DNA of 64,000 nt from Polaromonas sp. JS666 (lineage in GTDB: Bacteria; Pseudomonadota; Gammaproteobacteria; Burkholderiales; Burkholderiaceae_C): contig NC_007948.1 of assembly GCF_000013865.1 (NCBI RefSeq), positions 4,579,001 through 4,643,000 on the forward strand. The letters are read 5' to 3'. Shown here piece by piece: positions 17,675 through 26,319 of this stretch (the first letter of the stretch is position 1; the number at the start of each line of letters is the position of its first letter). A program made the position numbers and the translations under genes. The notes under the pieces were generated by a model, which saw only the letters and a program-made list of their open reading frames with translations, was not told where the DNA came from and made no database searches.

Positions 17675-17880
17675 CTAATAGCCAGAGTTGCCGCCAACCA
17701 CATTCAGAAAGTCCTCGCCCGCATGCATTCTCCGAACGTTCTCGCCGAAGATGGCAAGAGACTTCGTGACATAGTCAACTGGGCTATCTGATGACACATG
17801 GGGACTGACCGTTAAATTGGGCACGTCCCACCATGGCGACTCCGGAGGTAACGGCTCTACTCCGTTAAATGGACGGGGAC
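17675..17880 (-). pseudogene. C-terminal remnant of a D-2-hydroxyacid dehydrogenase
   Basis: The frame encodes EPLPPESPWWDVPNLTVSPH, then VSSDSPVDYVTKSLAIFGEN, which is the C-terminal end of NAD-dependent D-isomer-specific 2-hydroxyacid dehydrogenases (glyoxylate/hydroxypyruvate reductase type), including the conserved SPH near the active site. Only about the last 65 of roughly 310-330 residues remain, without the NAD fold. The segment before it has no similarity to the family. It follows the enolase-superfamily gene on the same strand, so an intact version may once have acted in the same sugar-acid pathway. Confidence 0.75.
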
Positions 17881-17944
17881 GCAGGCGGCTCGTATCCTGG
17901 CGCGGCGGGTTCCGCCTCATGTCGGTTCAGCCCGCCCTCGCAAA

Positions 17945-19105
17945 TCATGTTTTAATCTCTGCCCAAAGATAGGTGTCGATTTTTTCCTCAATAAGTTCGA
18001 TGCCTATTCCGGGCTTGTCCGGCACTTTGAGGTACCCGTTCTTCACCTCGTGCTCGGGTATCACGTCGGTGAACTCTAGATAGCCGGAATGCCGATTCGA
18101 GTAGGGATACATTTCCAGTATTGAAAAGTTCGGCACGTTCGCCGCGATGTGCAATGTTGCTGCGGTGCAGACTGGACTCGCGCAGTTGTGCGGCGCGACG
18201 CGCAGGTTATAGGCCTCGGCCATTGCCGCGATCTTCTTGGTTTCCATGATGCCGCCGGTATTACCAACATCCGGCTGGACTGTGTCTGCTACGTGCATTT
18301 CCATTAATTTGCGAAAACCGTAACGTGTATAGAGACGTTCGCCCACCGCGATGGGGATATTGACCTTCTCTGAAATCTTCTTGAGCGCGCCCAAGTCAAA
18401 TGGGTCGGCCGGCTCCTCGATGAACTCAATGCCCAGATCTTCGTAGCGCTGGCACAGCCGGATGGTCTCGTCCGTAGTCAGCGCGCCGCTTAGATCTAGC
18501 ATGATGTCGATATCCGGGCCAGCCAAATCGCACACAGCTCTCACGCGGTCGAAAGCCAAACGTACCTGCTCGCGATCCAGCGCCCGGTGCGTGGGGTGAC
18601 AAATGGTCCCTTTGGAGTCTGGCATTGCCAGCGGGTAGAACTTCAGCGCCGTATAGCCGTCTTTGAGTGGCCGCTCTGCGGCGCGCGCGAAATCTGCGGC
18701 TGTCGTTGCCTCGGTGCTCCACCCGTTGGCGTAGACCCGGATGGCATCACGAACCTTGCCGCCCAGCAGTTGGTAGACAGGGACATTGAGCGCTTTACCT
18801 TTGATGTCCCAGAGGGCCTGTTCGATGGCGCTGATGCCAGCGAACACGATGGGGCCGCCTCCCTTTGCCCAGAAAGAATGGTCATACATCTCCGACCAGA
18901 TTGCTTCAATGGCGTGCGGATCCCGGCCAATCAGAATCCGGTTCGCAAGGTCTTTAACCATGCCGGCAGCAGCTGTTCCGCCTAACCCATACGCAATTGC
19001 AGCCTCGCCGACGCCATAGATGCCCTCGTCGGTGTCGATTCGCACGATGACTGGGTGCAGTAGACCGCTTTTGATCAAGTAGACCTTTACGCTGCTTATT
19101 TTCAT
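17945..19105 (-). CDS. Mandelate racemase/muconate lactonizing enzyme-family protein (sugar-acid dehydratase-like)
   Basis: A 386-residue enolase-superfamily protein. The N-terminal capping domain runs to about residue 120, including WDIKGKALNVPVYQLLGG. The barrel shows the three metal-ligand motifs in order: IMLDLSGAL (Asp), EFIEEPAD (Glu) and AVGERLY (Glu). It then has RVAPHNCASP with a catalytic-type His. This arrangement is typical of galactonate/gluconate-type dehydratases, which remove water from aldonic acids. The exact substrate is open. It follows the fused permease gene by 178 bases on the same strand and probably acts on the solute imported by that system. Confidence 0.88.
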   Translation of the reverse strand: MKISSVKVYLIKSGLLHPVIVRIDTDEGIYGVGEAAIAYGLGGTAAAGMVKDLANRILIGRDPHAIEAIWSEMYDHSFWAKGGGPIVFAGISAIEQALWDIKGKALNVPVYQLLGGKVRDAIRVYANGWSTEATTAADFARAAERPLKDGYTALKFYPLAMPDSKGTICHPTHRALDREQVRLAFDRVRAVCDLAGPDIDIMLDLSGALTTDETIRLCQRYEDLGIEFIEEPADPFDLGALKKISEKVNIPIAVGERLYTRYGFRKLMEMHVADTVQPDVGNTGGIMETKKIAAMAEAYNLRVAPHNCASPVCTAATLHIAANVPNFSILEMYPYSNRHSGYLEFTDVIPEHEVKNGYLKVPDKPGIGIELIEEKIDTYLWAEIKT

Positions 19106-19282
19106 AATTTCTCCAAAGAGCGGACGCTGCGCTCGTAAGTGGTTGGAATTCAGCCGCCACCTTCAAATTACCGATTGTCAGCAATCGGTAATCGGCAACG
19201 ACCCATCTTGCTCAGCCATGGACCTGTCTGAATCGAGGACCAGTGTTCTTCACGGGTGCGCCAACGAAGACAGCTGATGCCG

Positions 19283-21058
19283 TCAAACCGGTTCAGGGCG
19301 CGCTTGCACCGGCAACAGAGCGTTCTTCCGGCGCCTGAGTACAACCACCATGCCGACAACGACCACGGCGCATGTCACACCCAGCAGCACGACGGAGACG
19401 GCCGCAGATTCGGGACTGGTATTGAAGCGAATGCCTTCCCACAACTTTCTCGGCAAGGTCTTCACCGACAGGTTGCTGAGAAAGATCGAAGAGACAGATT
19501 CATCGAACGAGAGAAGCATCGCAAGCAGAGCTCCGATTGCGAGGCCCGGAAGGAGCAAGGGGAAAACGATCGTTCGAAAGATGCGCCAAGGATTCGCCCC
19601 AAGGCTTGCCGCTGCAAGGGACAGCCAAGGGTCGATGGAACTAAATGTTGCCGACGCGACCTGGTAAACAATTGGGAATATCAAAACAGTATGAGCAATG
19701 ATGATCCCTGTCTCGGTATCCACGAGTCCCACACGCGAGAAGGCCAGATAAGCACCTAGCGCGAAAACAACGCTTGGGACGGTCAAGGGCGACATCAGCA
19801 GCGCTTCGGCAGCACCCTGGTAACGGAAATGGCGACCAATGCCAAGAACCGTCAGGGTGGCGATGACGAGGGTCGCGACGCAGACGGCGGCGCCGATCCG
19901 AAGGCTGGTCAGTGCCGCCGCAATCCATTCCTGGCTGTGAAAGATCGTTTCGAACCATCGCAAGGAGTAGCCGGGTGGCGGAAAGATGAGAACCTCTGCC
20001 GAGCTGAACGACACAGGAATGAGCACGACCAGCGGAAGGAGGATATAGGCAGATATGAACAACAGATAGACCGGTTCGACAAATCGCGCGCCGCCGCGAA
20101 AACCCGCAGGAATGTGGAGACGGGAGGGAAGCAGCTTTACCGGTCTGCGAAGAAGCGACTTGTCCACCTGCTCCACATGCTCTTGCGGCATAGTCAGCGG
20201 CAATAAACCCGGACGCTGCCAACGCGACAAGTATCTCGCTACCGCGGCGAGTGCCGTGACGATGATCGTCGCTATGAGGGCAAGCGTGATGCCGAGTGCC
20301 GCGGCCAAAGCCCAGTCGGCTCCGATGTCGATTTCCGACTGAACTACTTGGGCGAGCATCTGCTGGCGCTGACTGCCGAGAAAGGTCGGCGCGATGAAGC
20401 TCGCCATGGTGAAGAGGAAGATGATGGTAACGCCGGATTGGATGCCGCGGATTGCGAGAGGAATCAGTACGCCTGACCAGATGCGCAGCGGGCTGGCCCC
20501 GAGCGTGTGAGCGGCCAGGAGAATGCGTCCGTCAATGCGCCGGAGGACGGTGACGAGAGCGAAGACCATCATCGGGATCGAACATTGCACGAGGGCGAGC
20601 ACAACTGCCAGTTCGCTGAACAGAAGCGAGAGCGGCTCTGAGGTCAACCCCAGGCTGAGAAGCGTCGCGTTGACAAGGCCACGTTGTCCGAGGATCGCCA
20701 GCCAAGCAAACGTCCGCACCATCACGCTGGTCAGGAAGGGAACCAGCACCAACAGCCCAAGAAGCAGCGCCTTCACCCCAGTCGCCCGGCTCAAGATCCA
20801 TGCCAGCGGGAACGAGACAACGAGAGTTATCGCTGTGGCTTCCAGGCTAATGCGCACCGTTGTCCAGATCACCGTTAGGTACACGGGATTGCCGAAAATT
20901 CGTATGAAACGCCCGGCGGCATCACCGCCGAACGCCGCCGGCACGATCGCCAGCAACGGTAGAGCGAAGGCGAGGAGAAGCAAGATGGCTATTGGAGTCA
21001 GCAGTAAGAACCGCGCCCAATTTACAACCCAATTTACGAACCTACTGCTGCGTGTCAT
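19283..21058 (-). CDS. Fused two-domain ABC transporter permease (PotB-PotC type)
   Basis: A 591-residue membrane protein made of two complete permease domains. Residues about 1-280 resemble PotB (VPFLTSVMVRTFAWLAILGQ; coupling loop AAHTLGASPLRIWSGVLIPL). Residues about 320-580 resemble PotC (YILLPLVVLIPVSFSSAEVL; second coupling loop AAASLGANPWRIFRTIVFPL). In most spermidine/putrescine-type systems these are separate genes; fused forms are better known from FbpB-like iron transporters. The short linker is charged. It works with the binding protein at 21085-22134 and the ATPase at 22163-23251, and lies only 26 bases from the former. Confidence 0.9.
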   Translation of the reverse strand: MTRSSRFVNWVVNWARFLLLTPIAILLLLAFALPLLAIVPAAFGGDAAGRFIRIFGNPVYLTVIWTTVRISLEATAITLVVSFPLAWILSRATGVKALLLGLLVLVPFLTSVMVRTFAWLAILGQRGLVNATLLSLGLTSEPLSLLFSELAVVLALVQCSIPMMVFALVTVLRRIDGRILLAAHTLGASPLRIWSGVLIPLAIRGIQSGVTIIFLFTMASFIAPTFLGSQRQQMLAQVVQSEIDIGADWALAAALGITLALIATIIVTALAAVARYLSRWQRPGLLPLTMPQEHVEQVDKSLLRRPVKLLPSRLHIPAGFRGGARFVEPVYLLFISAYILLPLVVLIPVSFSSAEVLIFPPPGYSLRWFETIFHSQEWIAAALTSLRIGAAVCVATLVIATLTVLGIGRHFRYQGAAEALLMSPLTVPSVVFALGAYLAFSRVGLVDTETGIIIAHTVLIFPIVYQVASATFSSIDPWLSLAAASLGANPWRIFRTIVFPLLLPGLAIGALLAMLLSFDESVSSIFLSNLSVKTLPRKLWEGIRFNTSPESAAVSVVLLGVTCAVVVVGMVVVLRRRKNALLPVQARPEPV

Positions 21059-21084
21059 CTTCGCGTTCTCCTATTTACGCGCTG

Positions 21085-22134
21085 TTAGCGCAAGACGTAC
21101 GTGTTCCAGCGGGCCGTCACAGACTCGAGGTTCTCGTTCCACCATTTCGAGTTAAGAATTGCGCCGAACTTCTCGTTAGCCGGATTGCCCGGCAGATCCT
21201 TGGCGACGGCTGAGAGCGCTGCACCGTCAATAAGCTTCAGCGCGTCGACATTGGTCGGGCCATAAAAGATATGGCGAGGAAGTTCCGCCTGCGGCTTTGG
21301 CTGAACGGCGAAATTGATGAATTTCATCGCCTCTGCTGCATTCGGAGCACCCTTGACCACCGCCCAATATTCGACCACCGTGATCGCTGAGCTCCACCCA
21401 TAAGCCCAGTTGGCACCGGCCTTTATGGCATTTTGGACGCGACCGCCCGGGGCAAAGGCGACGTCGACCTCGCCCTGCTGGATGAGCGCTTGGACATCCG
21501 AGGGCGACTTGAAGCCGACAATCTGGTGCTTGACCCGGTCGATAACTCTGAGGGCGCGGGCCACGTCCAGCGGATAAAGTTCGGCCGGCTTCACACCGTC
21601 AGCCAGCAGCGCGAATTCGAGGTTGTAGTACGGCACCGCCAACATCACGCGACGCGCTTTCACCGTTGGGTCGAAGAACTGTGCCGGGGTAAGTCCATGC
21701 GGAAACTTTTCTTTGTTCCACGCCAGATTCTGTGCGAACTTCATGTAGCCGATGCCGTATTTTGTGCGGAAGCTGGCCGGGATGCCATCGGCCTTGATCA
21801 CCGAATAATCGAGCGGCTGAAGAAGATCATCCTTCACCTCGTTCTCAAAGGCCGCGGCGTCGGCCGAGACCACGTCCCAAGTGACGTTGCCGCTCGTGAC
21901 CATGGCTTTGATCTTGGCATGCCCAGTACCGGTCGTGCCGATGACTTTGGCACCCGTTGCTCTGGCGTATGGATCGAAAAAAGCCTTTGTCTGGGCGTCT
22001 TGGAAGGAGCCTCCGTAAGAGGCGACCACGACCTGGGCGGGACCGGCCGCCGGTGCCGCCTGGTGGAAGAAGACTGCGCTGGCCGCAGCGAGTAAGCCGG
22101 CTGAAATTCTCAAATACAGTTTTGCTTGCTTCAT
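21085..22134 (-). CDS. ABC transporter substrate-binding protein (PotD-like, family 8)
   Basis: A 349-residue protein with a signal peptide (LRISAGLLAAASAVFFHQAA). QVVVASYGGSFQDAQTKAFF begins the mature domain and is typical of the putrescine/spermidine-like group, which also binds opines, mannopine-like compounds and other amines. It stands between the ATPase and the fused permease in one operon. No reliable polyamine-binding signature can be asserted, so the ligand stays open. Confidence 0.88.
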   Translation of the reverse strand: MKQAKLYLRISAGLLAAASAVFFHQAAPAAGPAQVVVASYGGSFQDAQTKAFFDPYARATGAKVIGTTGTGHAKIKAMVTSGNVTWDVVSADAAAFENEVKDDLLQPLDYSVIKADGIPASFRTKYGIGYMKFAQNLAWNKEKFPHGLTPAQFFDPTVKARRVMLAVPYYNLEFALLADGVKPAELYPLDVARALRVIDRVKHQIVGFKSPSDVQALIQQGEVDVAFAPGGRVQNAIKAGANWAYGWSSAITVVEYWAVVKGAPNAAEAMKFINFAVQPKPQAELPRHIFYGPTNVDALKLIDGAALSAVAKDLPGNPANEKFGAILNSKWWNENLESVTARWNTYVLR

Positions 22135-22162
22135 GGTTGCACTCCTTTAAAAAGACTCTGTT

Positions 22163-23251
22163 TCAGGAAGATTTTTCAGCCGGAAGAGCGGCAACGAATG
22201 TCGGCGCCCATCGCGCGACGACGGGTTCGCCGGGCGCCAGGTATACGTTCTTGTGATCTCCACGCACGATGCTGGCCAGCAGGGATTGCCCGTCAGGAAG
22301 CTCCAGCGTTACGCGCCAGCCAGCGCCGAGATATGTAACATCACGTATCGTCGCGGGGACGCCGGAAATATCGCCTGATACGGCTTCCACTACGGGATGG
22401 ACTGCGACGTTCTCTGGCCTCACCACAATATCGAAAGGCGCCGTTGCGGGAGACAGCAATGGCTGACGCACGCCACAGATCTCGTATCCGCGGCCGCCAT
22501 CCGTCGCGGTGACGCGCAGAATCGAGCAATCGCCGAGGAAACGTGCGACGAAATGATTGGACGGCGCGGCGTAGATGGTTGCTGGATCCGCAACCTGCAG
22601 AAGCCGCCCCTCGGCCATGATCCCGATACGGTTGGCCATGGCCATGGCTTCCGATTGGTCATGCGTAACGTAGATGACCGTGATGCCGAGCTCGCCTTGG
22701 ATACGCTTCAGTTCTTGCTGCATTTGATCGCGGAGCCTCCGATCAAGGGCACCGAGCGGTTCGTCCATAAGCAGGAGGTCGGGGCCGAAGACGAGAGCTC
22801 GGGCGAGCGCCACACGTTGCTGCTGCCCACCTGACATCTGCGATGGATACGATGACCCGCGATCGGTCAGGTTGACGAGACCGAGCGCCGACTTTACTCG
22901 CGCCTCACGCTCGGCACGCCCGACGCCGCGCATCCTGAGTGGATAGGCGACGTTTTCGGCAGCCGTCAGATGCGGGAAAAGCGCGTAGTTCTGGAAGACC
23001 ACCCCGATTTGCCGCCGATGCGGAGGCACGTCGGAGACAGACGTGCCCGACATCAGGACGCGGCCTTCGGTCGGTTTATCGAACCCTGCAAGGAGCATAA
23101 GAAGCGTCGTCTTGCCAGAACCGCTCGAGCCAAGCAGCGCGAAAAATTCCCCCGGCGAGACGTCAAGGCTCACGTCGCTCACCGCATTGACGAGTCCGTA
23201 CCGCCGAGTGACGCCCTGAAAGGAAACGGCAGGGAGCAACTGGTCTTTCAT
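22163..23251 (-). CDS. ABC transporter ATPase (PotA type)
   Basis: About 362 residues from MKDQLLPAVSFQGVTRRYGL. Walker A GSSGSGKTTLL, signature MSGGQQQRVALARAL, Walker B LLLMDEPLGALD and H-loop VTHDQSEAMAMANR are all present. A C-terminal TOBE domain follows (FDIVVRPENVAVHPVVEAV). The ATG at 23251 shares its last base with the stop of the hydrolase gene upstream, so translation is probably coupled. The longer in-frame extension upstream is arginine-rich shadow coding. Confidence 0.92.
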   Translation of the reverse strand: MKDQLLPAVSFQGVTRRYGLVNAVSDVSLDVSPGEFFALLGSSGSGKTTLLMLLAGFDKPTEGRVLMSGTSVSDVPPHRRQIGVVFQNYALFPHLTAAENVAYPLRMRGVGRAEREARVKSALGLVNLTDRGSSYPSQMSGGQQQRVALARALVFGPDLLLMDEPLGALDRRLRDQMQQELKRIQGELGITVIYVTHDQSEAMAMANRIGIMAEGRLLQVADPATIYAAPSNHFVARFLGDCSILRVTATDGGRGYEICGVRQPLLSPATAPFDIVVRPENVAVHPVVEAVSGDISGVPATIRDVTYLGAGWRVTLELPDGQSLLASIVRGDHKNVYLAPGEPVVARWAPTFVAALPAEKSS

Positions 23252-24456
23252 CAGAGGTCCCTCCCGAGGTCGAACGGGGTGAGCACTTCGCATCCGGTTT
23301 CGGTCACGACGACCGTGTCGCCAAAGCGCGCGCCGCCGACGCCATCTACATAGATTCCCGGCTCGACGGTGAAGACCATGCCCGGTTGAAGCACGGTCGG
23401 CGAATCGGCTTTGAGCTCGTGCCCGTCCCAACCGGAGTAACCAATCGAACGCCCGGTGCGGTGCAGGACGGGGTTCTCCCAACCGCCGCGCTCGATCACT
23501 TCCATTGCGGCGGCATGTACTTCACCAGCCGTCACTCCGGGGCGAACCATCGCCAACGCCGCCTCTTGCGCCTCACGCGCGAAATCAACGACCCTGCTCA
23601 TTTCTTGAGACGGCTCTTTTGAACCAACCTGGACCGGCCGGTCGAAACCGATCAAATGCCCGAAGAAGCCCGTGCTACAACGGCATATTTGCACGATTTC
23701 GCCATTCCGCATTTTGCGGCCAGCGCCAGCGGCATGGCAGCGCGCCGTGCGCTCAGGCCCGCTCCCCGTCATATGCAGGCCCAGCGCCAATGGTGACTGC
23801 TCCTCGTCTCCGTTCCATAGTTCTGCAGCCCGCCTGGTACCGGCCACAAAAGAAGCGAGCGACACTTCCCATTCGGGAACGCCAGGCGCGATGTTGGCAC
23901 AGCTGGCGTTGAACTGGTGGGCAATGACGTCGCAACTGAGCCGAATGACGCCGATCGCCGCCGCATCCTTTACGGCGAGCAACTCGCGCATCATCGGCGT
24001 GACGTCCTTGACGCGTTCGACGCCAAGTGCCTGAGTGACCAGCACGATGTTTCCGCCATTCGTTCCATTGAAGTCGACGCCGATCATGCGGGCGTCTGGA
24101 GCGATCTTTTCGAGATGTTTGGCGAGGGCATCCTGATGCGTCATGGGGGCCGGCACGGGCTCTTTCCATTCGACCCATTTGGCAGCCACCGGCGTGCCGC
24201 ATCGAGCCCGTATTTCCTTGACTTCGCTGCCGGGCGAGACGAAGCCGGCTTTGCCGGCCTGCGGAAGGACCAGCCAGATCGGTCTACTGACCGGCAGGCC
24301 GTGCAAGCCGGTGAAGAAGCGATGCATGTCGATACCTGCTAACGCGAGAACATCGATGCCATGCTTCTTCATCGCAGTTTGGGCGCGTTCGATGCGATCG
24401 CTGTAATCCGCATCGGAGGGAAAAGTGAGCCTGGAGGTCACTGGGTTCTCAGTCAT
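23251..24456 (-). CDS. M24-family (creatinase/Xaa-Pro peptidase fold) hydrolase lacking most metal ligands
   Basis: About 401 residues. The N-terminal domain (RIERAQTAMKKHGIDVLALA) is that of creatinase/prolidase-like proteins, and the C-terminal pita-bread fold includes GMVFTVEPGIYVDGVGGARF. In metal-dependent M24 peptidases two Asp, one His and two Glu bind metal. Here the first Asp region reads ICRCSTGFFG, the second Asp position appears to be Gly, the His position reads TGRSIGYS, and the last Glu position reads ARFGDT. Only the Glu of VEPG remains. Creatinase also works without metal, so a creatinase- or ectoine-hydrolase-like C-N hydrolase is more likely than a peptidase. It is first in the importer operon, behind two operator-like sites. 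Confidence 0.8.
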   Translation of the reverse strand: MTENPVTSRLTFPSDADYSDRIERAQTAMKKHGIDVLALAGIDMHRFFTGLHGLPVSRPIWLVLPQAGKAGFVSPGSEVKEIRARCGTPVAAKWVEWKEPVPAPMTHQDALAKHLEKIAPDARMIGVDFNGTNGGNIVLVTQALGVERVKDVTPMMRELLAVKDAAAIGVIRLSCDVIAHQFNASCANIAPGVPEWEVSLASFVAGTRRAAELWNGDEEQSPLALGLHMTGSGPERTARCHAAGAGRKMRNGEIVQICRCSTGFFGHLIGFDRPVQVGSKEPSQEMSRVVDFAREAQEAALAMVRPGVTAGEVHAAAMEVIERGGWENPVLHRTGRSIGYSGWDGHELKADSPTVLQPGMVFTVEPGIYVDGVGGARFGDTVVVTETGCEVLTPFDLGRDL

Positions 24457-24482
24457 GGGCTTTCTCTGTGTGAAGTATCTAT

Positions 24483-24497
24483 CCAATCGTTTGTATT
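24483..24497. promoter_or_regulatory. LacI-type operator candidate (site 1)
   Basis: CCAATCGTTTGTATT matches the CAATCGATTGTATT consensus of the neighbouring site with one change in the core. It lies 27 bases upstream of the hydrolase start. Confidence 0.6.
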
Positions 24498-24500
24498 AGA

Positions 24501-24518
24501 AATGCAATCGATTGTATT
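24501..24518. promoter_or_regulatory. LacI-type operator candidate (site 2)
   Basis: AATGCAATCGATTGTATT has a perfect palindromic core CAATCGATTG with the central CG typical of LacI-family operators. With site 1 it stands in front of the hydrolase-importer operon. Confidence 0.7.
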
Positions 24519-24565
24519 GTCAATAACTAATATGGATTTTTTTGAAAACAGCGATTTGGGGACGA

Positions 24566-24690
24566 CTAGCAGGACTTGAATGCATTGAGTGCAGCCGCGC
24601 GCTGCTCGGCTGCGCATGGAGGTACCGGACTGCGCAATCCGTCAACGCGGCCGATGCACAACTTTGCAGCCGCCGTCAGTCAGAGGCGCC
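24566..24690 (-). pseudogene. Possible C-terminal remnant of a DapA-family lyase
   Basis: Read on the minus strand, the last 35 or so codons before the TAG at 24566 encode a PVPPCAAEQRAAALNAFKSC ending. This resembles the C-terminal VRPPLxPLxxEQRAALxA pattern of dihydrodipicolinate-synthase-family aldolases/lyases, some of which act on dehydrated sugar acids. A stop codon interrupts the frame upstream. If real, it is a scrap of a sugar-acid pathway gene once placed before the hydrolase. The match is short, so this is tentative. Confidence 0.35.
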
Positions 24691-25010
24691 CTAGCGAGGC
24701 CCACTGCCAAGCGCCGATCACAAGCCAAGTACCCAACATATGTCAACTCACTTGCTGCTATCGCACCTTAGGTCGGATAGCAAATAGTTCGAAGCGCGGC
24801 GCGGATAGCCTCTCCCCGCTCGGCAGGGATCCTCAACGCTCAAACTTCGCAGGTACGCCGTCAAAAGCTCGTGAACATAGTCAGCGATCTCGCCTTAATC
24901 TGACACTTCAGCAGTCCCTGCAACGATCTGGCTATAGAACTAGTTGCGACCCTAATTTCCGATCGTCAGCGGCAAGCGCGGGCATCACCACGGATGTGCC
25001 AATCAGATCA
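24691..25010. other. Gap with no recognisable gene
   Basis: About 320 bases between the lyase-like remnant and the LacI gene. A plus-strand open frame crosses it into the LacI gene antisense but has no recognisable domain. I see no convincing gene, repeat or hairpin. Confidence 0.4.
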
Positions 25011-26060
25011 TCAGATCTTCGCCACACTGTCCCGCAGTACCAGTCGATGCTCGAGCACAATTTTGGTCGATGGCATCTCACCCTTGTAGATCTGGCGGAA
25101 AAGCTCTTCCGCTCCCCTTCTCCCCATCTCGAAGCGTGGGACGGACACTGTCGACAGCGGGGGATGCATCAGCCCCGCCAATTTCAGGTCGTCAAACCCA
25201 AAGAACGACACGTCACCTGGTATGTTTCGGTTGGCTTGTCGAGCAGCTGCCATAGCGCTTATCGCAAGCTCGTCGGTGGCACAGAAGACAGCCGTGGGGC
25301 GTGAGCCATCGTTGAGCATGGATTTCATGATCTCGAAACCAGACTCAGCATCATCATTGAAAGAGTCGGTTGAGCGTACGTTCGTCAGTTCGACGAGGCC
25401 ATGATCGCGCATGAAATCGACGTACGCTGCACTACGGTCACGGTATGTCTCGGAGTGATTCGGTCCGCCGATGTGGACAATACGCCGATGCCCCATCGCA
25501 TAGAGGTGTGCCATCACTTCCTTGGCGGCAGCGTAGTTATCGATTGTCACGCACGTGACGCCCTCGTGCGGTACGGGTCGCGATATCGCGACGACTTTGC
25601 GGTCGAAGCCCTGCATGTTGAGGATCGGCTTGGGTACACTCCCGGTGACCGTGATGATGCCATCCACCACGCCGGTCAGCAGTTGCTTCCCCAGTTTTGC
25701 CTCGCGCTTGGCCTGACGCAGCGTAACGCCCAACAAAACATTGATTCCACGTTCCGCTAGCGTCTCGACGATGCCCTGAACAACATCAGAATAGAACGGT
25801 GCAGCGATGTCCGAAACGATGACAAGCACCTGATTAGCGCGGCCATCCCGCAGATTGCGGGCTGCTTCGTTCAGCACGTACCCGGTGTCGCGCACAATCT
25901 GATCGATCAGCGCCCTGGTCTCCTTGGTGACGCGCGGGCTTCCTGCCAAGGCGCGGCTGACGGTCGAGATGTCGACTCCTGCCATGCGCGCTATATCGGC
26001 CATCTTTGGTCGTCTGCCGGTTGGCCGTTCCGTCGTATCGTCGATCGATAAAGTGGGCAT
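25011..26060 (-). CDS. LacI-family transcriptional repressor
   Basis: About 349 residues. The N-terminal helix-turn-helix and hinge read MADIARMAGVDISTVSRALA then VLNEAARNLRDGRANQVLVI, and the rest is a sugar-binding-type ligand domain (PFYSDVVQGIVETLAERGIN; VSFFGFDDLKLAGLMHPPLS). The ATG at 26060 was chosen because the upstream extension has no DNA-binding character. It lies between the hydrolase-importer operon and the divergent amidase gene. Both have CAATCGATTG-like sites in front of them, so it probably represses both and responds to their substrate. Confidence 0.92.
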   Translation of the reverse strand: MPTLSIDDTTERPTGRRPKMADIARMAGVDISTVSRALAGSPRVTKETRALIDQIVRDTGYVLNEAARNLRDGRANQVLVIVSDIAAPFYSDVVQGIVETLAERGINVLLGVTLRQAKREAKLGKQLLTGVVDGIITVTGSVPKPILNMQGFDRKVVAISRPVPHEGVTCVTIDNYAAAKEVMAHLYAMGHRRIVHIGGPNHSETYRDRSAAYVDFMRDHGLVELTNVRSTDSFNDDAESGFEIMKSMLNDGSRPTAVFCATDELAISAMAAARQANRNIPGDVSFFGFDDLKLAGLMHPPLSTVSVPRFEMGRRGAEELFRQIYKGEMPSTKIVLEHRLVLRDSVAKI

Positions 26061-26251
26061 GTTCCGTCCGTTCAATGGGTCCAAGATGGTAGCGTGCTCG
26101 CTTGTAAGGTGCTGTTGCGTGTAAGTGCACACAAGAGGGGTTTGGGGTCCGTTGTGACCTTCCGAAAAGGGAACGGTAAGAGACCTCCCCCACAAAATTT
26201 AACGTCATTACACTAGTTTGAGCTCTTCGCCGATCCGATCATTTTAGTCCG

Positions 26252-26267
26252 AATACAATCGGTTGCC
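26252..26267. promoter_or_regulatory. LacI-type operator candidate (site 3)
   Basis: AATACAATCGGTTGCC carries the core CAATCGGTTG, one base from the perfect palindrome. It lies 53 bases before the amidase start. Confidence 0.6.
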
Positions 26268-26272
26268 TATTA

Positions 26273-26290
26273 AATACAATCGATTGGATT
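26273..26290. promoter_or_regulatory. LacI-type operator candidate (site 4)
   Basis: AATACAATCGATTGGATT contains the perfect core CAATCGATTG, identical to site 2. It is 21 bases after site 3 (two helical turns), placed to block the amidase promoter. Confidence 0.7.
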
Positions 26291-26319
26291 ACAGTATGAA
26301 CCTTATAAAAGGAGCTGAC

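Noticed and set aside
24576..25304. Plus-strand open frame of 242 codons
   Set aside because: About 290 bases are antisense to the LacI gene, the composition is that of non-coding DNA and there is no ribosome-binding site.
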